A stretch of 36,229 nucleotides of DNA from Gammaproteobacteria bacterium (GTDB lineage Bacteria; Pseudomonadota; Gammaproteobacteria; Pseudomonadales; Azotimanducaceae). The notes beneath the pieces were generated by a model, which was not told where the DNA came from, searched no databases, and saw only the letters and a list, made by a program, of their open reading frames with translations. The position numbers and the translations under genes are program-made. Where the stretch lies: positions 1 through 36,229 of the forward strand of contig JAUIED010000034.1 in the NCBI GenBank assembly GCA_030428905.1. Direction: 5' to 3'. This document shows, piece after piece, positions 6,973 to 16,294 of this stretch. The stretch's first letter is position 1, and each line of letters begins with the position of its first letter.

Positions 6973-7967
6973 AAGGTTCGCGTGGATATGTGGCGGCCTG
7001 CTTCGTAGCGTTGGTGTTTGCCTCCATCGGTGGTGCGGTGCGGGCAGAGGAAAATGACCCGCGTGTCTGGCTTGAGGCCATGAATCGTGCGTTTGCGGAC
7101 CTCGCATACGACGGCACGTTCAGCTACTTCGGTGGTAACGACCTCGCAAGTCTGCGGGTGGTGCACAAGGTCGTCGACGGGCAGCAACGCGAGCGCCTGG
7201 TGCACCTGAACGGCGCGCCGCGGGAAATCGTGCGCTACGGCGAAGAGGTGGCTTGCATCGTCATGCCGGGCGATGCGCTGCTGGAGCTTGAGGCGAGCAT
7301 ACCGGCTGGCCCGTTCGCCAGAGCGTTCGTGCGGGGTTTCGAGCGTGTCGACAGCTACTATTCGCTGGCATTTGCGGGCAACGACAGAATTGCCGGTCGT
7401 TCTGCGGTACGCATCGATGTGACGCCGGTGGATGCCGACCGCTATGGCTACCGGCTGTGGCTCGACCTGGAAAATCGCATGCTGCTCCGCTCCGAACTGA
7501 TGGACCAGCAGCACCGACGCCTGGAGATTTTTCAGTTCTCGAGCATTGTGTTCGGTGATGCGGTGGATTCGGCGTTGCTCGAACGCAATGAAGACGCGCA
7601 GGCAATGGTGAGTCATATGACGCTGGGTGCGCCGGCGCAGCCGCTGCGCGGCGCCGACGTTCCATGGCAGGCGGCCTGGCTGCCCACGGGCTTTCATATG
7701 TCGGCTGCCGACCTTCGACGGCTGCCTTCCCAGCTCAAAGCCGTGCATACGCTTGTATATACCGATGGCATCGCGGCGTTTTCGGTGTTCATAGAAGCCA
7801 TGCCTGAGGCCGGTGCTGGTAGCATGCACACGCGTGTGGGAGCCACCGTGTCGGTCAACCGGCGCGTGTCCGATCCGTCTGGTGTGGAGCACCTGGTGAC
7901 GCTCGTAGGTGAACTGCCTGATGACACGGCCAAACGCATACTCGCCAACGTGCAGCCTGCAGGCTGA
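6969..7967 (+). CDS. rseB: sigma-E regulatory protein RseB (MucB)
   Basis: A 332-residue periplasmic protein that binds the periplasmic part of RseA and protects it from cleavage, and that senses mislocalised lipoproteins or LPS. The GTG start overlaps the rseA stop (GTGA). A signal peptide runs to about residue 20 (GGAVRA before EEN). The N-terminal lipid-binding domain begins DPRVWLEAMNRAFADLAYDGTF, with SLRVVHKV and GAPREIVR, and the C-terminal RseA-binding domain contains WLPTGFHM and FSVFIE, all typical of MucB/RseB. Length is normal. Confidence 0.95.
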   Translation: MKGSRGYVAACFVALVFASIGGAVRAEENDPRVWLEAMNRAFADLAYDGTFSYFGGNDLASLRVVHKVVDGQQRERLVHLNGAPREIVRYGEEVACIVMPGDALLELEASIPAGPFARAFVRGFERVDSYYSLAFAGNDRIAGRSAVRIDVTPVDADRYGYRLWLDLENRMLLRSELMDQQHRRLEIFQFSSIVFGDAVDSALLERNEDAQAMVSHMTLGAPAQPLRGADVPWQAAWLPTGFHMSAADLRRLPSQLKAVHTLVYTDGIAAFSVFIEAMPEAGAGSMHTRVGATVSVNRRVSDPSGVEHLVTLVGELPDDTAKRILANVQPAG

Positions 7968-8377
7968 TGCAGCTGCTGCGGGAAGGTGTGGTGGAGCGCC
8001 AGGCTGATGGTCAGCTGCTGTTCACAGTGGCTGGTGTAAGCTGCTCGGGTTGTCATGGCTGCGCCCATCGCAATTCCCAGACCTTGACGCTGCCCGCAGC
8101 AACCCCCATATCTGGAGCGGCTGAAGGGCTGGCGAGCATTGCGATAGATCGGCGGCAATGGAATGTGGCCTTGTTGTTTGTCTTTGCCTTTCCGTTGCTT
8201 GCGGCGGCCCTTGGGATAGCGTTTGCGTCCTTGTTTGGCGCCGCAGAGATGTGGTCTGCGCCCATCGCTCTGGTTGCAGGCGCCGTGGCTGCGTGGGGCG
8301 CCGCATTAATCGTGCGACCAAATCGGCCGGTCGTGCATCTTAAATCAAAACCTGTGGACCTTGTTAGGTCTGACTGA
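7967..8377 (+). CDS. rseC: RseC/MucC family integral membrane protein
   Basis: A 136-residue inner membrane protein with the RseC layout: a short cytoplasmic N-terminus, a cysteine cluster (CSGCHGC at about residues 24-30), two closely spaced membrane segments (about 69-92 and 98-116) and a short cytoplasmic tail. RseC takes part in the SoxR-reducing system and modestly affects sigma-E activity in E. coli. The ATG overlaps the rseB stop by one base (TGATG), so translation is coupled. Confidence 0.9.
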   Translation: MQLLREGVVERQADGQLLFTVAGVSCSGCHGCAHRNSQTLTLPAATPISGAAEGLASIAIDRRQWNVALLFVFAFPLLAAALGIAFASLFGAAEMWSAPIALVAGAVAAWGAALIVRPNRPVVHLKSKPVDLVRSD

Positions 8378-8399
8378 CCATCACTGACCGAGGATTACT

Positions 8400-9803
8400 G
8401 TGATAGCGATAGTTCGAAAGCTGAATCGTGCGGCTGTGCTCCTGGTATTGCCCGTCTTGTTTCTTGTGGGCAGCCCGGCAGCTGCCGCAGACCTTCCCGA
8501 CTTTACGAAGCTGGTAGATCAGCATGCACCGGCGGTGGTGAACATCTCCACGGTTCGGCACAGCAACACTCCACGGCGTCTCGGCGGGCGTGGCGCGCCG
8601 AACGATGAGATGGAAGAGTTTTTGCGGCGGTTCTTTCCGCCGGATCGGTTTCCGCAACCTGACCGCGATGCGCAATCGCTGGGCTCCGGATTCATCATTT
8701 CCAAGGATGGCTACATCCTCACCAACTACCATGTCGTTGCCAGTGCCGATGAGGTAAAAGTGCGCCTGAGTGACCGGCGGGAGATGGACGCGGAGGTGGT
8801 GGGCTCCGATCGGCGGTCGGACCTGGCGCTTCTGAAGATTGATGCCAGTGGTTTGCCTACGGTGAAGCTTGGCAAATCCGCGGATCTGTCGGTGGGTGAG
8901 TGGGTGCTCGCCATCGGCTCGCCCTTCGGATTCGATTACTCGGTCACCGCGGGCATCGTCAGTGCCAAGGGGCGCAGCCTACCTACGGCGCAGGATGAAA
9001 ACTACGTACCGTTCATACAGACAGATGTGGCCATCAACCCCGGCAATAGCGGCGGCCCACTGTTCAATCTGGACGGTGAGGTGGTTGGCATCAACTCGCA
9101 AATCTATTCCAACTCCGGCGGTTTCATGGGTGTGTCGTTCGCCATACCCATTGATGTGGCCATGGAGGTGGTGGAACAGTTGCGCGAAAACGGCCGCGTC
9201 AGCCGCGGCTGGCTTGGGGTGCTCATCCAGGAGGTGGACCGCGATCTGGCGGAGTCTTTCGGCCTGGACCGTCCGGGTGGCGCGTTGATTTCCCGCGTGC
9301 TCGACGATAGCCCCGCGGCGCGTGGAGGCCTGCGCGAAGGGGACATCATCACCCGTTTCAACGGTCTTGAGATCGATCGGTCCGGAGAGCTGCCGCACCA
9401 CGTGGGTCGCACTCCTCCCAATTCCAAAGCGAAGCTCAGAATTGTGCGGGAGGGTAAGACCCAGGATATCGAGCTCACCATCGGTGAATTGCCGACCGGC
9501 GATGATGGCGAGGTTGCGGCGGCGGATGACGACAGTCTCGGCCTCGCCGTTGAGCCCATCGCCGAGGCGATTCGCGATCGGCTGGGCATCTCCGGCGGGG
9601 TGCGGGTCACCAGCGCCGCTGGTGCTGCTGCAGAAGCGGGTATTCAGCGGGGCGACATCATCCTGCGGCTCAACAACGCGGTGATCAACTCAGTGGAGGA
9701 TTTCGACCGGGTGGTGGACAAGCTGCCGGCAGGGCGCTCGGTGCCGGTACTGGTGCGCCGCAACGACGCGCCGGTATTTCTCGCCCTGCGTGTGCCGGAG
9801 TAA
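8400..9803 (+). CDS. degP: periplasmic serine endoprotease DegP/MucD
   Basis: A 467-residue HtrA protease that degrades or refolds misfolded envelope proteins. A GTG start at 8400 follows GAGGA. Residues 1-30 are a signal peptide (SPAAAADLP). The protease domain has H111 (TNYHVV), D141 (RSDLALL) and S217 (NPGNSGGPL). Two PDZ domains follow, beginning near SRGWLGVLIQEV and LGLAVEPI. The position after rseC is that of mucD in Pseudomonas, where it restrains the AlgU response. The LA loop is short, closer to MucD/DegQ than to E. coli DegP. It sits 22 bases after rseC and is probably co-transcribed. Confidence 0.95.
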   Translation: MIAIVRKLNRAAVLLVLPVLFLVGSPAAAADLPDFTKLVDQHAPAVVNISTVRHSNTPRRLGGRGAPNDEMEEFLRRFFPPDRFPQPDRDAQSLGSGFIISKDGYILTNYHVVASADEVKVRLSDRREMDAEVVGSDRRSDLALLKIDASGLPTVKLGKSADLSVGEWVLAIGSPFGFDYSVTAGIVSAKGRSLPTAQDENYVPFIQTDVAINPGNSGGPLFNLDGEVVGINSQIYSNSGGFMGVSFAIPIDVAMEVVEQLRENGRVSRGWLGVLIQEVDRDLAESFGLDRPGGALISRVLDDSPAARGGLREGDIITRFNGLEIDRSGELPHHVGRTPPNSKAKLRIVREGKTQDIELTIGELPTGDDGEVAAADDDSLGLAVEPIAEAIRDRLGISGGVRVTSAAGAAAEAGIQRGDIILRLNNAVINSVEDFDRVVDKLPAGRSVPVLVRRNDAPVFLALRVPE

Positions 9804-9831
9804 CGCTCAGGCGTTGAAGCGGTGGTAAAAT

Positions 9832-9861
9832 GCGGTGTTTTGGCCCAGGGCAAAGCACCGC
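9832..9861 (+). promoter_or_regulatory. hairpin abutting the acnD start codon
   Basis: GCGGTG (9832-9837) pairs with CACCGC (9856-9861), and inside it TTTG pairs with CAAA and CC with GG around a three-base loop. The 3' arm ends at the base before the acnD ATG, and no good ribosome binding site precedes that ATG. A TAAAAT box (9826-9831) precedes the hairpin. It may restrict acnD translation or mark the end of the degP transcript; there is no U-tract. Confidence 0.45.
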
Positions 9862-12453
9862 ATGAACCAAGCACACAAGAAACCCCTGCCGGGAGCTGGC
9901 GTCGAGTATTTCGACACCCGTGAAGCCGTGGAGGCGATTCAACCCGGCGCGTACGACGGCCTTCCCTACACCTCCAAAGTGCTCGCAGAGAACCTGGTGC
10001 GGCGCTGTGATCCCGCGGCGCTGACCGGTGCTTTGGAGCAAATCATAGGGCGCAAGCGCGATCTCGACTTTCCCTGGTATCCGGCACGGGTGGTGTGCCA
10101 CGACATCCTCGGCCAGACGGCGCTGGTGGATCTCGCGGGCCTGCGTGATGCCATCGCCGACAAGGGCGGCGATCCGGCGCAGGTAAATCCGGTGGTGCCG
10201 ACGCAGCTCATTGTCGATCACTCGCTTGCCGTGGAGCACGCGGGTTTCGACCCGGAGGCGTTCGAGAAGAACCGCGCCATCGAAGATCGCCGTAATGAAG
10301 ACCGCTTTCACTTCATCGACTGGTGTAAGACCGCGTTTGAAAACGTGGATGTTATTCCACCGGGGAACGGCATCATGCACCAGATCAATCTGGAGAAAAT
10401 GTCGCCGGTGGTGCACAACCGCGATGGCGTGGCTTTTCCCGACACGCTGGTGGGCACCGACAGTCACACCCCGCACGTGGACGCACTCGGGGTCATCGCC
10501 ATCGGCGTGGGTGGTCTGGAGGCGGAGAACGTCATGCTGGGCCGTGCTTCCTACATGCGTCTGCCGGACATCATAGGTGTGGAACTGACGGGTAAGCGTC
10601 AGCCCGGCATTACCGCCACGGATATCGTGCTGGCGCTCACGGAGTTTCTGCGCGAGCAGCGGGTGGTGGGCGCATATCTCGAGTTCTACGGCGAGGGGGC
10701 TGAGGATCTGACCCTTGGTGACCGCGCGACGATCTCCAACATGACGCCGGAGTTCGGCGCCACAGCGGCGATGTTCTACATCGATGACAAGACCATCGAC
10801 TATCTCCGCCTCACCGGCCGTGACGATGACAACATTCGCCTCGTGGAAGCCTATGCCAGACAAGCCGGTCTATGGGTAGACGGCATGCGCGGGGCCGAGT
10901 ACGAACGGGTGCTGCGGTTCGATCTGTCCAGCGTTGTGCGCAACGTCGCCGGGCCGTCCAATCCGCACCGCCGGGTGGCGACGAGCGACCTGGCTGAGAA
11001 AGGTATCGCCGGTGCGTGGCAGCAGGAAGGCGCGCTCATGCCGGACGGCGCGGTCATCATTGCGGCGATTACGAGCTGCACCAACACGTCTAACCCACGC
11101 AACGTCATCGCTGCGGGTCTCTTGGCGCGGAACGCCAATGCGCGGGGGCTGACGCGTAAGCCTTGGGTGAAATCGTCCCTTGCGCCGGGCTCCAAAGCAG
11201 TGAAGCTCTACCTCGAAGAGGCAGGCCTGCTACCCGAACTCGAGCAGCTGGGCTTCGGCATCGTTGCTTTTGCATGTACCACCTGCAATGGCATGAGCGG
11301 TGCCCTGGACCCAGCCATTCAGCAGGAGATCATAGACCGCGACCTATATGCGACCGCTGTATTGTCGGGTAATCGCAACTTTGACGGGCGCATTCACCCT
11401 TACGCCAAGCAGGCTTTTCTTGCCTCGCCGCCGCTGGTGATCGCCTATGCCATCGCCGGTACCGTGCGGGTGGACATCGAGCGGGATGCCCTGGGCACAG
11501 ATGCAGATGGCAATCCGGTTACGCTGAAGGACATCTGGCCGACGGATGAGGAAATCGATGCGGTGGTGAGCGCCTCGGTGAAGCCGCAACAGTTCCGCGA
11601 CGTGTACGAACCCATGTTCATCCGGGTGAAGGACGAAACCGAAGCGGTCAGTCCGCTGTACGACTGGCGCCCGCAGAGCACGTACATCCGCCGACCGCCG
11701 TACTGGGAAGGTGCGCTGGCAGGCGAGCGCACGCTGAAAGGCATGCGGCCGCTGGCGGTGTTGGGTGACAACATCACCACGGATCATCTGTCGCCGTCGA
11801 ACGCAATCATGGCCAGCAGTGCGGCGGGCGAATATCTGGCGAAGATGGGCCTGCCGGAGGAAGACTTCAACTCCTATGCGACCCATCGAGGCGACCATCT
11901 CACCGCGCAGCGTGCAACATTCGCCAACCCGAAGCTGCTGAACGAGATGGTGGTGGAGAACGGCGAGATCAAACAGGGTTCTCTTGCGCGCCTGGAGCCG
12001 GAAGGCCAGGTGATGCGCATGTGGGAGGTGATAGAAACGTACATGGATCGCGGTCAGCCGCTGATCATCGTTGCCGGTGCCGATTACGGGCAGGGCTCCT
12101 CCAGGGACTGGGCGGCTAAGGGCGTGCGTCTTGCGGGCGTGGAAGCGATTGTTGCTGAAGGCTTCGAGCGTATTCACCGTACCAACCTCATTGGTATGGG
12201 TGTGTTACCGCTGCAGTTCAAGGCGGGAGATACACGCAAGACCTACGGTATTGATGGTACGGAGACGTTTGACGTGGTGGGCGAGCCTCAACCCGGTGCG
12301 GAGCTCACGCTCGTGATACATCGCGCGGATGGTTCGTCGGTGGAAGTTCCAGTGACCTGTCGGCTCGACACCGCGGAGGAGGTATCCGTCTACGGGGCAG
12401 GCGGGGTGCTGCAACGTTTCGCCCAGGACTTTCTCGAAGCATCGGCAGGTTGA
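9862..12453 (+). CDS. acnD: Fe/S-dependent 2-methylisocitrate dehydratase AcnD
   Basis: An 863-residue aconitase-superfamily enzyme that dehydrates 2-methylcitrate to 2-methylaconitate in propionate breakdown. The [4Fe-4S] ligands are in ITSCTNTSNP and CTTCNGMSG. Other active-site segments are LVGTDSHTPH, GNRNFDGRIHP and GADYGQGSSRDWAAKG. It was called AcnD rather than AcnA because of the N-terminal PLPGAGVEYFDTREAVEAI and PAQVNPVVPTQLIVDHS regions and because prpF follows at once. The start at 9862 (MNQAHKKPLPG) matches AcnD; an ATG at 9835 lies inside the hairpin region. No prpB or prpC is nearby. Confidence 0.93.
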   Translation: MNQAHKKPLPGAGVEYFDTREAVEAIQPGAYDGLPYTSKVLAENLVRRCDPAALTGALEQIIGRKRDLDFPWYPARVVCHDILGQTALVDLAGLRDAIADKGGDPAQVNPVVPTQLIVDHSLAVEHAGFDPEAFEKNRAIEDRRNEDRFHFIDWCKTAFENVDVIPPGNGIMHQINLEKMSPVVHNRDGVAFPDTLVGTDSHTPHVDALGVIAIGVGGLEAENVMLGRASYMRLPDIIGVELTGKRQPGITATDIVLALTEFLREQRVVGAYLEFYGEGAEDLTLGDRATISNMTPEFGATAAMFYIDDKTIDYLRLTGRDDDNIRLVEAYARQAGLWVDGMRGAEYERVLRFDLSSVVRNVAGPSNPHRRVATSDLAEKGIAGAWQQEGALMPDGAVIIAAITSCTNTSNPRNVIAAGLLARNANARGLTRKPWVKSSLAPGSKAVKLYLEEAGLLPELEQLGFGIVAFACTTCNGMSGALDPAIQQEIIDRDLYATAVLSGNRNFDGRIHPYAKQAFLASPPLVIAYAIAGTVRVDIERDALGTDADGNPVTLKDIWPTDEEIDAVVSASVKPQQFRDVYEPMFIRVKDETEAVSPLYDWRPQSTYIRRPPYWEGALAGERTLKGMRPLAVLGDNITTDHLSPSNAIMASSAAGEYLAKMGLPEEDFNSYATHRGDHLTAQRATFANPKLLNEMVVENGEIKQGSLARLEPEGQVMRMWEVIETYMDRGQPLIIVAGADYGQGSSRDWAAKGVRLAGVEAIVAEGFERIHRTNLIGMGVLPLQFKAGDTRKTYGIDGTETFDVVGEPQPGAELTLVIHRADGSSVEVPVTCRLDTAEEVSVYGAGGVLQRFAQDFLEASAG

Positions 12454-12457
12454 CGCT

Positions 12458-13645
12458 ATGACACACGCACCGCAGATCCGTATCCCCGCCACCTACATGC
12501 GTGGCGGCACGAGCAAAGGCGTTTTCTTCAAGCTGGAAGACCTGCCGGAGGCGGCACGAGTGCCGGGCCCGGCGCGTGATGCACTGCTGTTGCGAGTGAT
12601 TGGCAGCCCTGATCCGTACGGCAAGCAGACGGACGGCATGGGCGGCGCAACATCGAGCACGAGTAAAACCGTGATTCTGTCGAAGAGCAGCCAGCCGGAG
12701 CACGATGTGGACTACCTGTTCGGGCAGGTGTCCATTGATCAGGCGTTCGTGGATTGGAGCGGTAACTGCGGCAATCTATCCGCGGCTGTTGGCCCCTTCG
12801 CCGTAGCCAACGGATTCATCGATGCACAACGTATCCCCGAGAACGGCACCGTAGAGGTGCGTATCTGGCAGGCCAACATCGGCAAAACCATCATCAACCA
12901 CGTGCCGATCACGAATGGCGAAGTGCAGGAGACGGGCGACTTCGAGTTGGATGGCGTCACCTTCCCGGCGGCGGAAGTGCCGGTGGAGTTTGTGGATCCG
13001 GCGGATGAGGGTGGTGGCTCCATGTTCCCCACCGGCAACCTCGTGGATGACCTGGAGGTGCCGGGCGTGGGTGCGTTCAAGGCAACCATGATCAACGCAG
13101 GCATACCGACAATCTTTCTCAATGCCGAAGACATCGGCTACGACGGCACAGAGCTGCAGGACGACATCAACAACGACGAAGCGGCTTTGTCTCGCTTCGA
13201 AACCATTCGTGCGCACGGCGCGTTGCGTATGGGCCTTATCCGTGACGTGTCCGAAGCCGCAGCGCGGCAACACACACCAAAGGTTGCTTACGTGGCCGGG
13301 CCGCGCAGCTATAGCGCTTCAAGCGGCAAAGAAGTGTCCGCCGAGGACATCGATCTTCTGGTTAGGGCGCTTTCCATGGGCAAACTCCACCACGCCATGA
13401 TGGGCACCGCAGCAGTTGCCATCGGCACCGCTGCAGCGATCCCCGGCACTCTCGTCAACCTGGCCGCCGGCGGCGGCGAGCGCAACTCCGTGCGCTTCGG
13501 CCATCCCTCCGGCACCCTGCGCGTTGGCGCCGAAGCCACCCAGGTCGACGGCGAATGGCAGGTGCTCAAAGCATCTATGAGCCGCAGCGCCCGCGTACTC
13601 ATGGAAGGCTGGGTCCGCATCCCCGACCAGGGACACACCCGGTGA
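12458..13645 (+). CDS. prpF: 2-methylaconitate cis-trans isomerase PrpF
   Basis: A 395-residue protein of the PrpF family, a diaminopimelate-epimerase-like fold. It isomerises the AcnD product to cis-2-methylaconitate so that a standard aconitase (AcnB) can finish the conversion to 2-methylisocitrate. It has the N-terminal signature MRGGTSKGVFF, then GMGGATSSTSKTVI, SGNCGNLSAAVGPFA and GVGAFKATMINAGIPT. Length is normal. It begins four bases after the acnD stop and is surely in the same operon. The two act together in organisms that lack PrpD. Confidence 0.95.
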   Translation: MTHAPQIRIPATYMRGGTSKGVFFKLEDLPEAARVPGPARDALLLRVIGSPDPYGKQTDGMGGATSSTSKTVILSKSSQPEHDVDYLFGQVSIDQAFVDWSGNCGNLSAAVGPFAVANGFIDAQRIPENGTVEVRIWQANIGKTIINHVPITNGEVQETGDFELDGVTFPAAEVPVEFVDPADEGGGSMFPTGNLVDDLEVPGVGAFKATMINAGIPTIFLNAEDIGYDGTELQDDINNDEAALSRFETIRAHGALRMGLIRDVSEAAARQHTPKVAYVAGPRSYSASSGKEVSAEDIDLLVRALSMGKLHHAMMGTAAVAIGTAAAIPGTLVNLAAGGGERNSVRFGHPSGTLRVGAEATQVDGEWQVLKASMSRSARVLMEGWVRIPDQGHTR

Positions 13646-13784
13646 CGGTATAACAAACAAATGAACACGGATCTGCGCGGTTTTTGGAGGCTGTAATTGT
13701 GTGGAGGCTGGATGCTGGGATTGCCTGGACCGTGATAATCCAGATGCAATAGACACTGACCTGTATGCCGGTGGGATATTCTCC

Positions 13785-14744
13785 CTATGAGCGAACTGCG
13801 GGCAATGGCACTTCGCGAGGAGTCAATCCCCGAGCTGCCGCCCAATCTGAGATCTCACGGCGACTGCCGATTGCGCGTGGATTGCGCTGGAGGACCTGTT
13901 TTCCCGAAAGCCAGCGTTCCGCGCGAGTCAACGAGGTTGTCCGTTTGGGTGGTTGGGTTGGGACCTGGATATCGCGTGTTTCGAAAGCTAGCAACTCGTG
14001 CAAGAAGTTCAGGTATTCCCGAAGTCTTACCTGCAATGTTGGGCGTTCCCTTTCTAGGCCATCCGCACTGGGATGGAGATAAGCGTCGAGCGCTTCCTTC
14101 GATACCTCACTCGCCCTGATCTGGCGTTCTAGGCCTGTATGCTTACAGCCTTTCAGGTGGTCGGTGATTCGAGCGCGAACCGGATTCAAGTCCACATAGG
14201 CCATCACCATCAGCAGAGCGTCTTCAGACAGAATTGCTCCCGAGTAGAATCGCTTTGCCCAGTAGTGGCCTTCTGTATTGCTTTCTTTGTTTGCACGTTC
14301 TGCGATTGGTTGCTTCAAACACTTCATGAATGCGCTGAGCGAGCCAAGCTGCTGACGACAATACTTGATACGTTGGGAGTCACCGGCCAGCAATCCAATT
14401 GCCTCAGCCCGGCATTCGGGATCTGCAGGGTCGTCGAGTTGTGAGGGATGCGCGATGTACCATCGTCTAGCTACTTCCTCGTCAGGCCACGAGCTGGCTG
14501 CAAGTGGGTCGTAGTAAACCACCATGTGGAAGTGGTTGCTCATGATCGCGTACGTCTGCAAAGACACCGCGAAGGCAGGCGTGATGGCTTCTAGACGGCG
14601 TATCAGCCAATCTCTTCGGTGGTCGTAGTTGATTCCGCTCACTGGATCCCTACCGAGGAGCCATGCCCGCTGCACGCACTTGGAGGTGATGTGATAGTAG
14701 AGGGGCGTTTCCGGATCGACTAGGTATTTGCGCGGTGTGGTCAC
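13785..14744 (-). mobile_element. Y1/HUH (IS200-like, REP-associated type) transposase
   Basis: A 319-residue intact protein with a Y1_Tnp-like domain: LYYHITSKCVQRAWLL near the start, the HUH metal motif H71-F72-H73 (SNHFHMVV), and AYVDLNPVRARI after about residue 190, typical of the large RAYT-like transposases. The C-terminal third is an extension not found in short IS200 TnpA. A GTG at 14744 was chosen because an upstream in-frame ATG (14951) lies inside the FKBP gene. CGGGACAGTTTC at 14765-14776, 21 bases upstream, resembles motifs often found next to RAYT genes. No clear IS ends or target duplications were seen, so it may be a single-copy, domesticated gene. Confidence 0.85.
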
Positions 14745-14839
14745 GCATACATTGTCTGTCGCCTCGGGACAGTTTCCTGTGCGCGATCGCCTCGACGGTG
14801 CGTGAGCCGGGAAGAGGGTGTGTCCGGGGCCGAGGGTTG

Positions 14840-15339
14840 TTAACGGATGTCGAGGAGTTCGACTTCGAAGATGAGAGGGGTGTCGGGGCCGATCTTGGCG
14901 CCTGCGCCACGTTTGCCGTACGCAAGTTCCGGCGGCACGTACAGCCGCCACTTCGATCCGGTGGGCATCATCGACAACGCCTCGGTCCAGCCCTTGATGA
15001 CCCGGTTCAGCGGAAAGGTCGCCGGCTCGCCGCGTTCGTAGGAGGAGTCGAAGACGGTGCCGTCGAGCAACGTGCCGTGGTAGTGGGTGACCACCGTATC
15101 GGTGACGGCGGTGTCGGGCCGCTGCCGTTTTTCAGCACCTCAAACATGAGGCCGGAATCGGTGGTCGTCACGCCCGGCTTGGCGGCAATCTCGGCGAAGG
15201 ACTGCACCCAGGCCGCTTTGCCTTCGGATGCCCCCGCGCTGGTCTGTGGCCCCTCCGCACAGCCGCCAAGCAGCGTCAGCGTTGTGGCGAGCAGGATGGC
15301 GGTCCTTTTGTGGATCTGGGTGCGGATCAGGCGGAGCAT
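14840..15339 (-). pseudogene. FKBP-type peptidyl-prolyl isomerase, predicted lipoprotein, frameshifted
   Basis: An FkpA/Mip-like prolyl isomerase split into two frames. The first part (15339 to about 15112) has a lipoprotein signal ending LTLLGGC, then a linker and [13 protein letters not shown]. The second part (about 15110 to 14840) continues [23 protein letters not shown], with [20 protein letters not shown] and [10 protein letters not shown], the normal FKBP catalytic core. Inserting one base in the GC-rich stretch near 15108-15114 restores one frame of about 166 residues. It is either a recent mutation or a base-calling error; nothing else in the gene is damaged. The ATG at 15339 has GAGGAAC upstream. 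It is divergent from the LLM gene. Confidence 0.85.
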
Positions 15340-15409
15340 TGGCAATTCGTTCCTCGGTCGCAGGCCCGCATTATAAGTACAATCGCGGTTCACACGGGGA
15401 GAAAAGCGC

Positions 15410-16294
15410 ATGAAATTTGGCATCAGCATGTTCGTTACGGACCAGACCGCAAGCCCGGCCGAGGTGGCAGCGGCGGTGGAAGAGCGGGGCTTCGAGTCCT
15501 ACTGGTTGAGCGAGCATTCACACATCCCGCTGCGCGAGCCGCATCCGTTTACCGGCTTCAATCCACGCGTGTACGCCGCCATGCTCGATCCATTCGTGGC
15601 GCTCACCGCCGCAGCCGCGGCCACCAAACGCATCCGCCTGGGTACAGCCGTGTGTCTGGTGATTCAGCGCGACCCGATCGATACCGCGAAGGCGGTTGCG
15701 AGTGTGGATTACCTGTCTGGCGGTCGCCTGGAGCTCGGCATCGGCGCGGGTTGGAATCGCGCGGAGATGATCGATCACGGCACCGATCCCGACACCCGTT
15801 TTCGCCTCATGCGCGAGCGCGTCGAGGCGATGCAGGCCCTGTGGATGCAGGACGTCGCCTCTTATGAGGGACGCATGGTGCGCATTGAAGACACCAACAT
15901 CTGGCCGAAGCCGGTGCAGACGCCGCACCCGCCCATTCTCATCGCCGGCTCCGGGCCTAACATCCTCAATCGGGTGGCGCGCTACGGCGATGGCTGGTTG
16001 CCCGTTGTGCCGCCATCGGCAAACGAAGAAATGCGCGGCCGGGTTACGCCGTTCGATGAGTTCGTGGAAATGGTGCCCAGGCTCGAAGCCCTGGCCGCGG
16101 AAGCGGGCCGCCCGCGACCATCGATCTCGGTGATGGGCGCCGCCCCCACACCTGCGAATATCGATGCGTTCCGCGGCTTGCAGGTACAGCGGATGATCCT
16201 GGGCCTCGTTCCAGCAACGCTGGACGACGTGCAGCGCCAGTTGGATACGCATGTTGCAGCGCTAGCCGACGTCGGTGAGCGGCTCCACGGGTAG
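15410..16294 (+). CDS. LLM-class (luciferase-like) flavin/F420-dependent oxidoreductase
   Basis: A 294-residue TIM-barrel protein of the bacterial luciferase-like superfamily. It starts MKFGISMF and contains the family segments GFESYWLSEHSHIP, RIRLGTAVCLV, DPIDTAKAVASVDYLSGGRLELGIGAGWN and PHPPILIAGSGPNILNRVARYGDGWLP. Relatives use F420H2 or reduced FMN. Which cofactor and substrate are used here cannot be read from sequence. A good ribosome binding site (GGGGAGA) precedes the ATG. Its last 33 bases overlap the end of the convergent histidine kinase gene. Confidence 0.85.
   Translation: MKFGISMFVTDQTASPAEVAAAVEERGFESYWLSEHSHIPLREPHPFTGFNPRVYAAMLDPFVALTAAAAATKRIRLGTAVCLVIQRDPIDTAKAVASVDYLSGGRLELGIGAGWNRAEMIDHGTDPDTRFRLMRERVEAMQALWMQDVASYEGRMVRIEDTNIWPKPVQTPHPPILIAGSGPNILNRVARYGDGWLPVVPPSANEEMRGRVTPFDEFVEMVPRLEALAAEAGRPRPSISVMGAAPTPANIDAFRGLQVQRMILGLVPATLDDVQRQLDTHVAALADVGERLHG

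Noticed and set aside
9685-10863. A 392-codon open frame opposite degP/acnD
   Set aside because: It spans the ends of two real genes on the other strand and resembles nothing.
13646-13784. Gap between prpF and the transposase, checked for IS ends
   Set aside because: Only a short repeated GGAGGCTG was seen; no inverted repeat or terminator is convincing.
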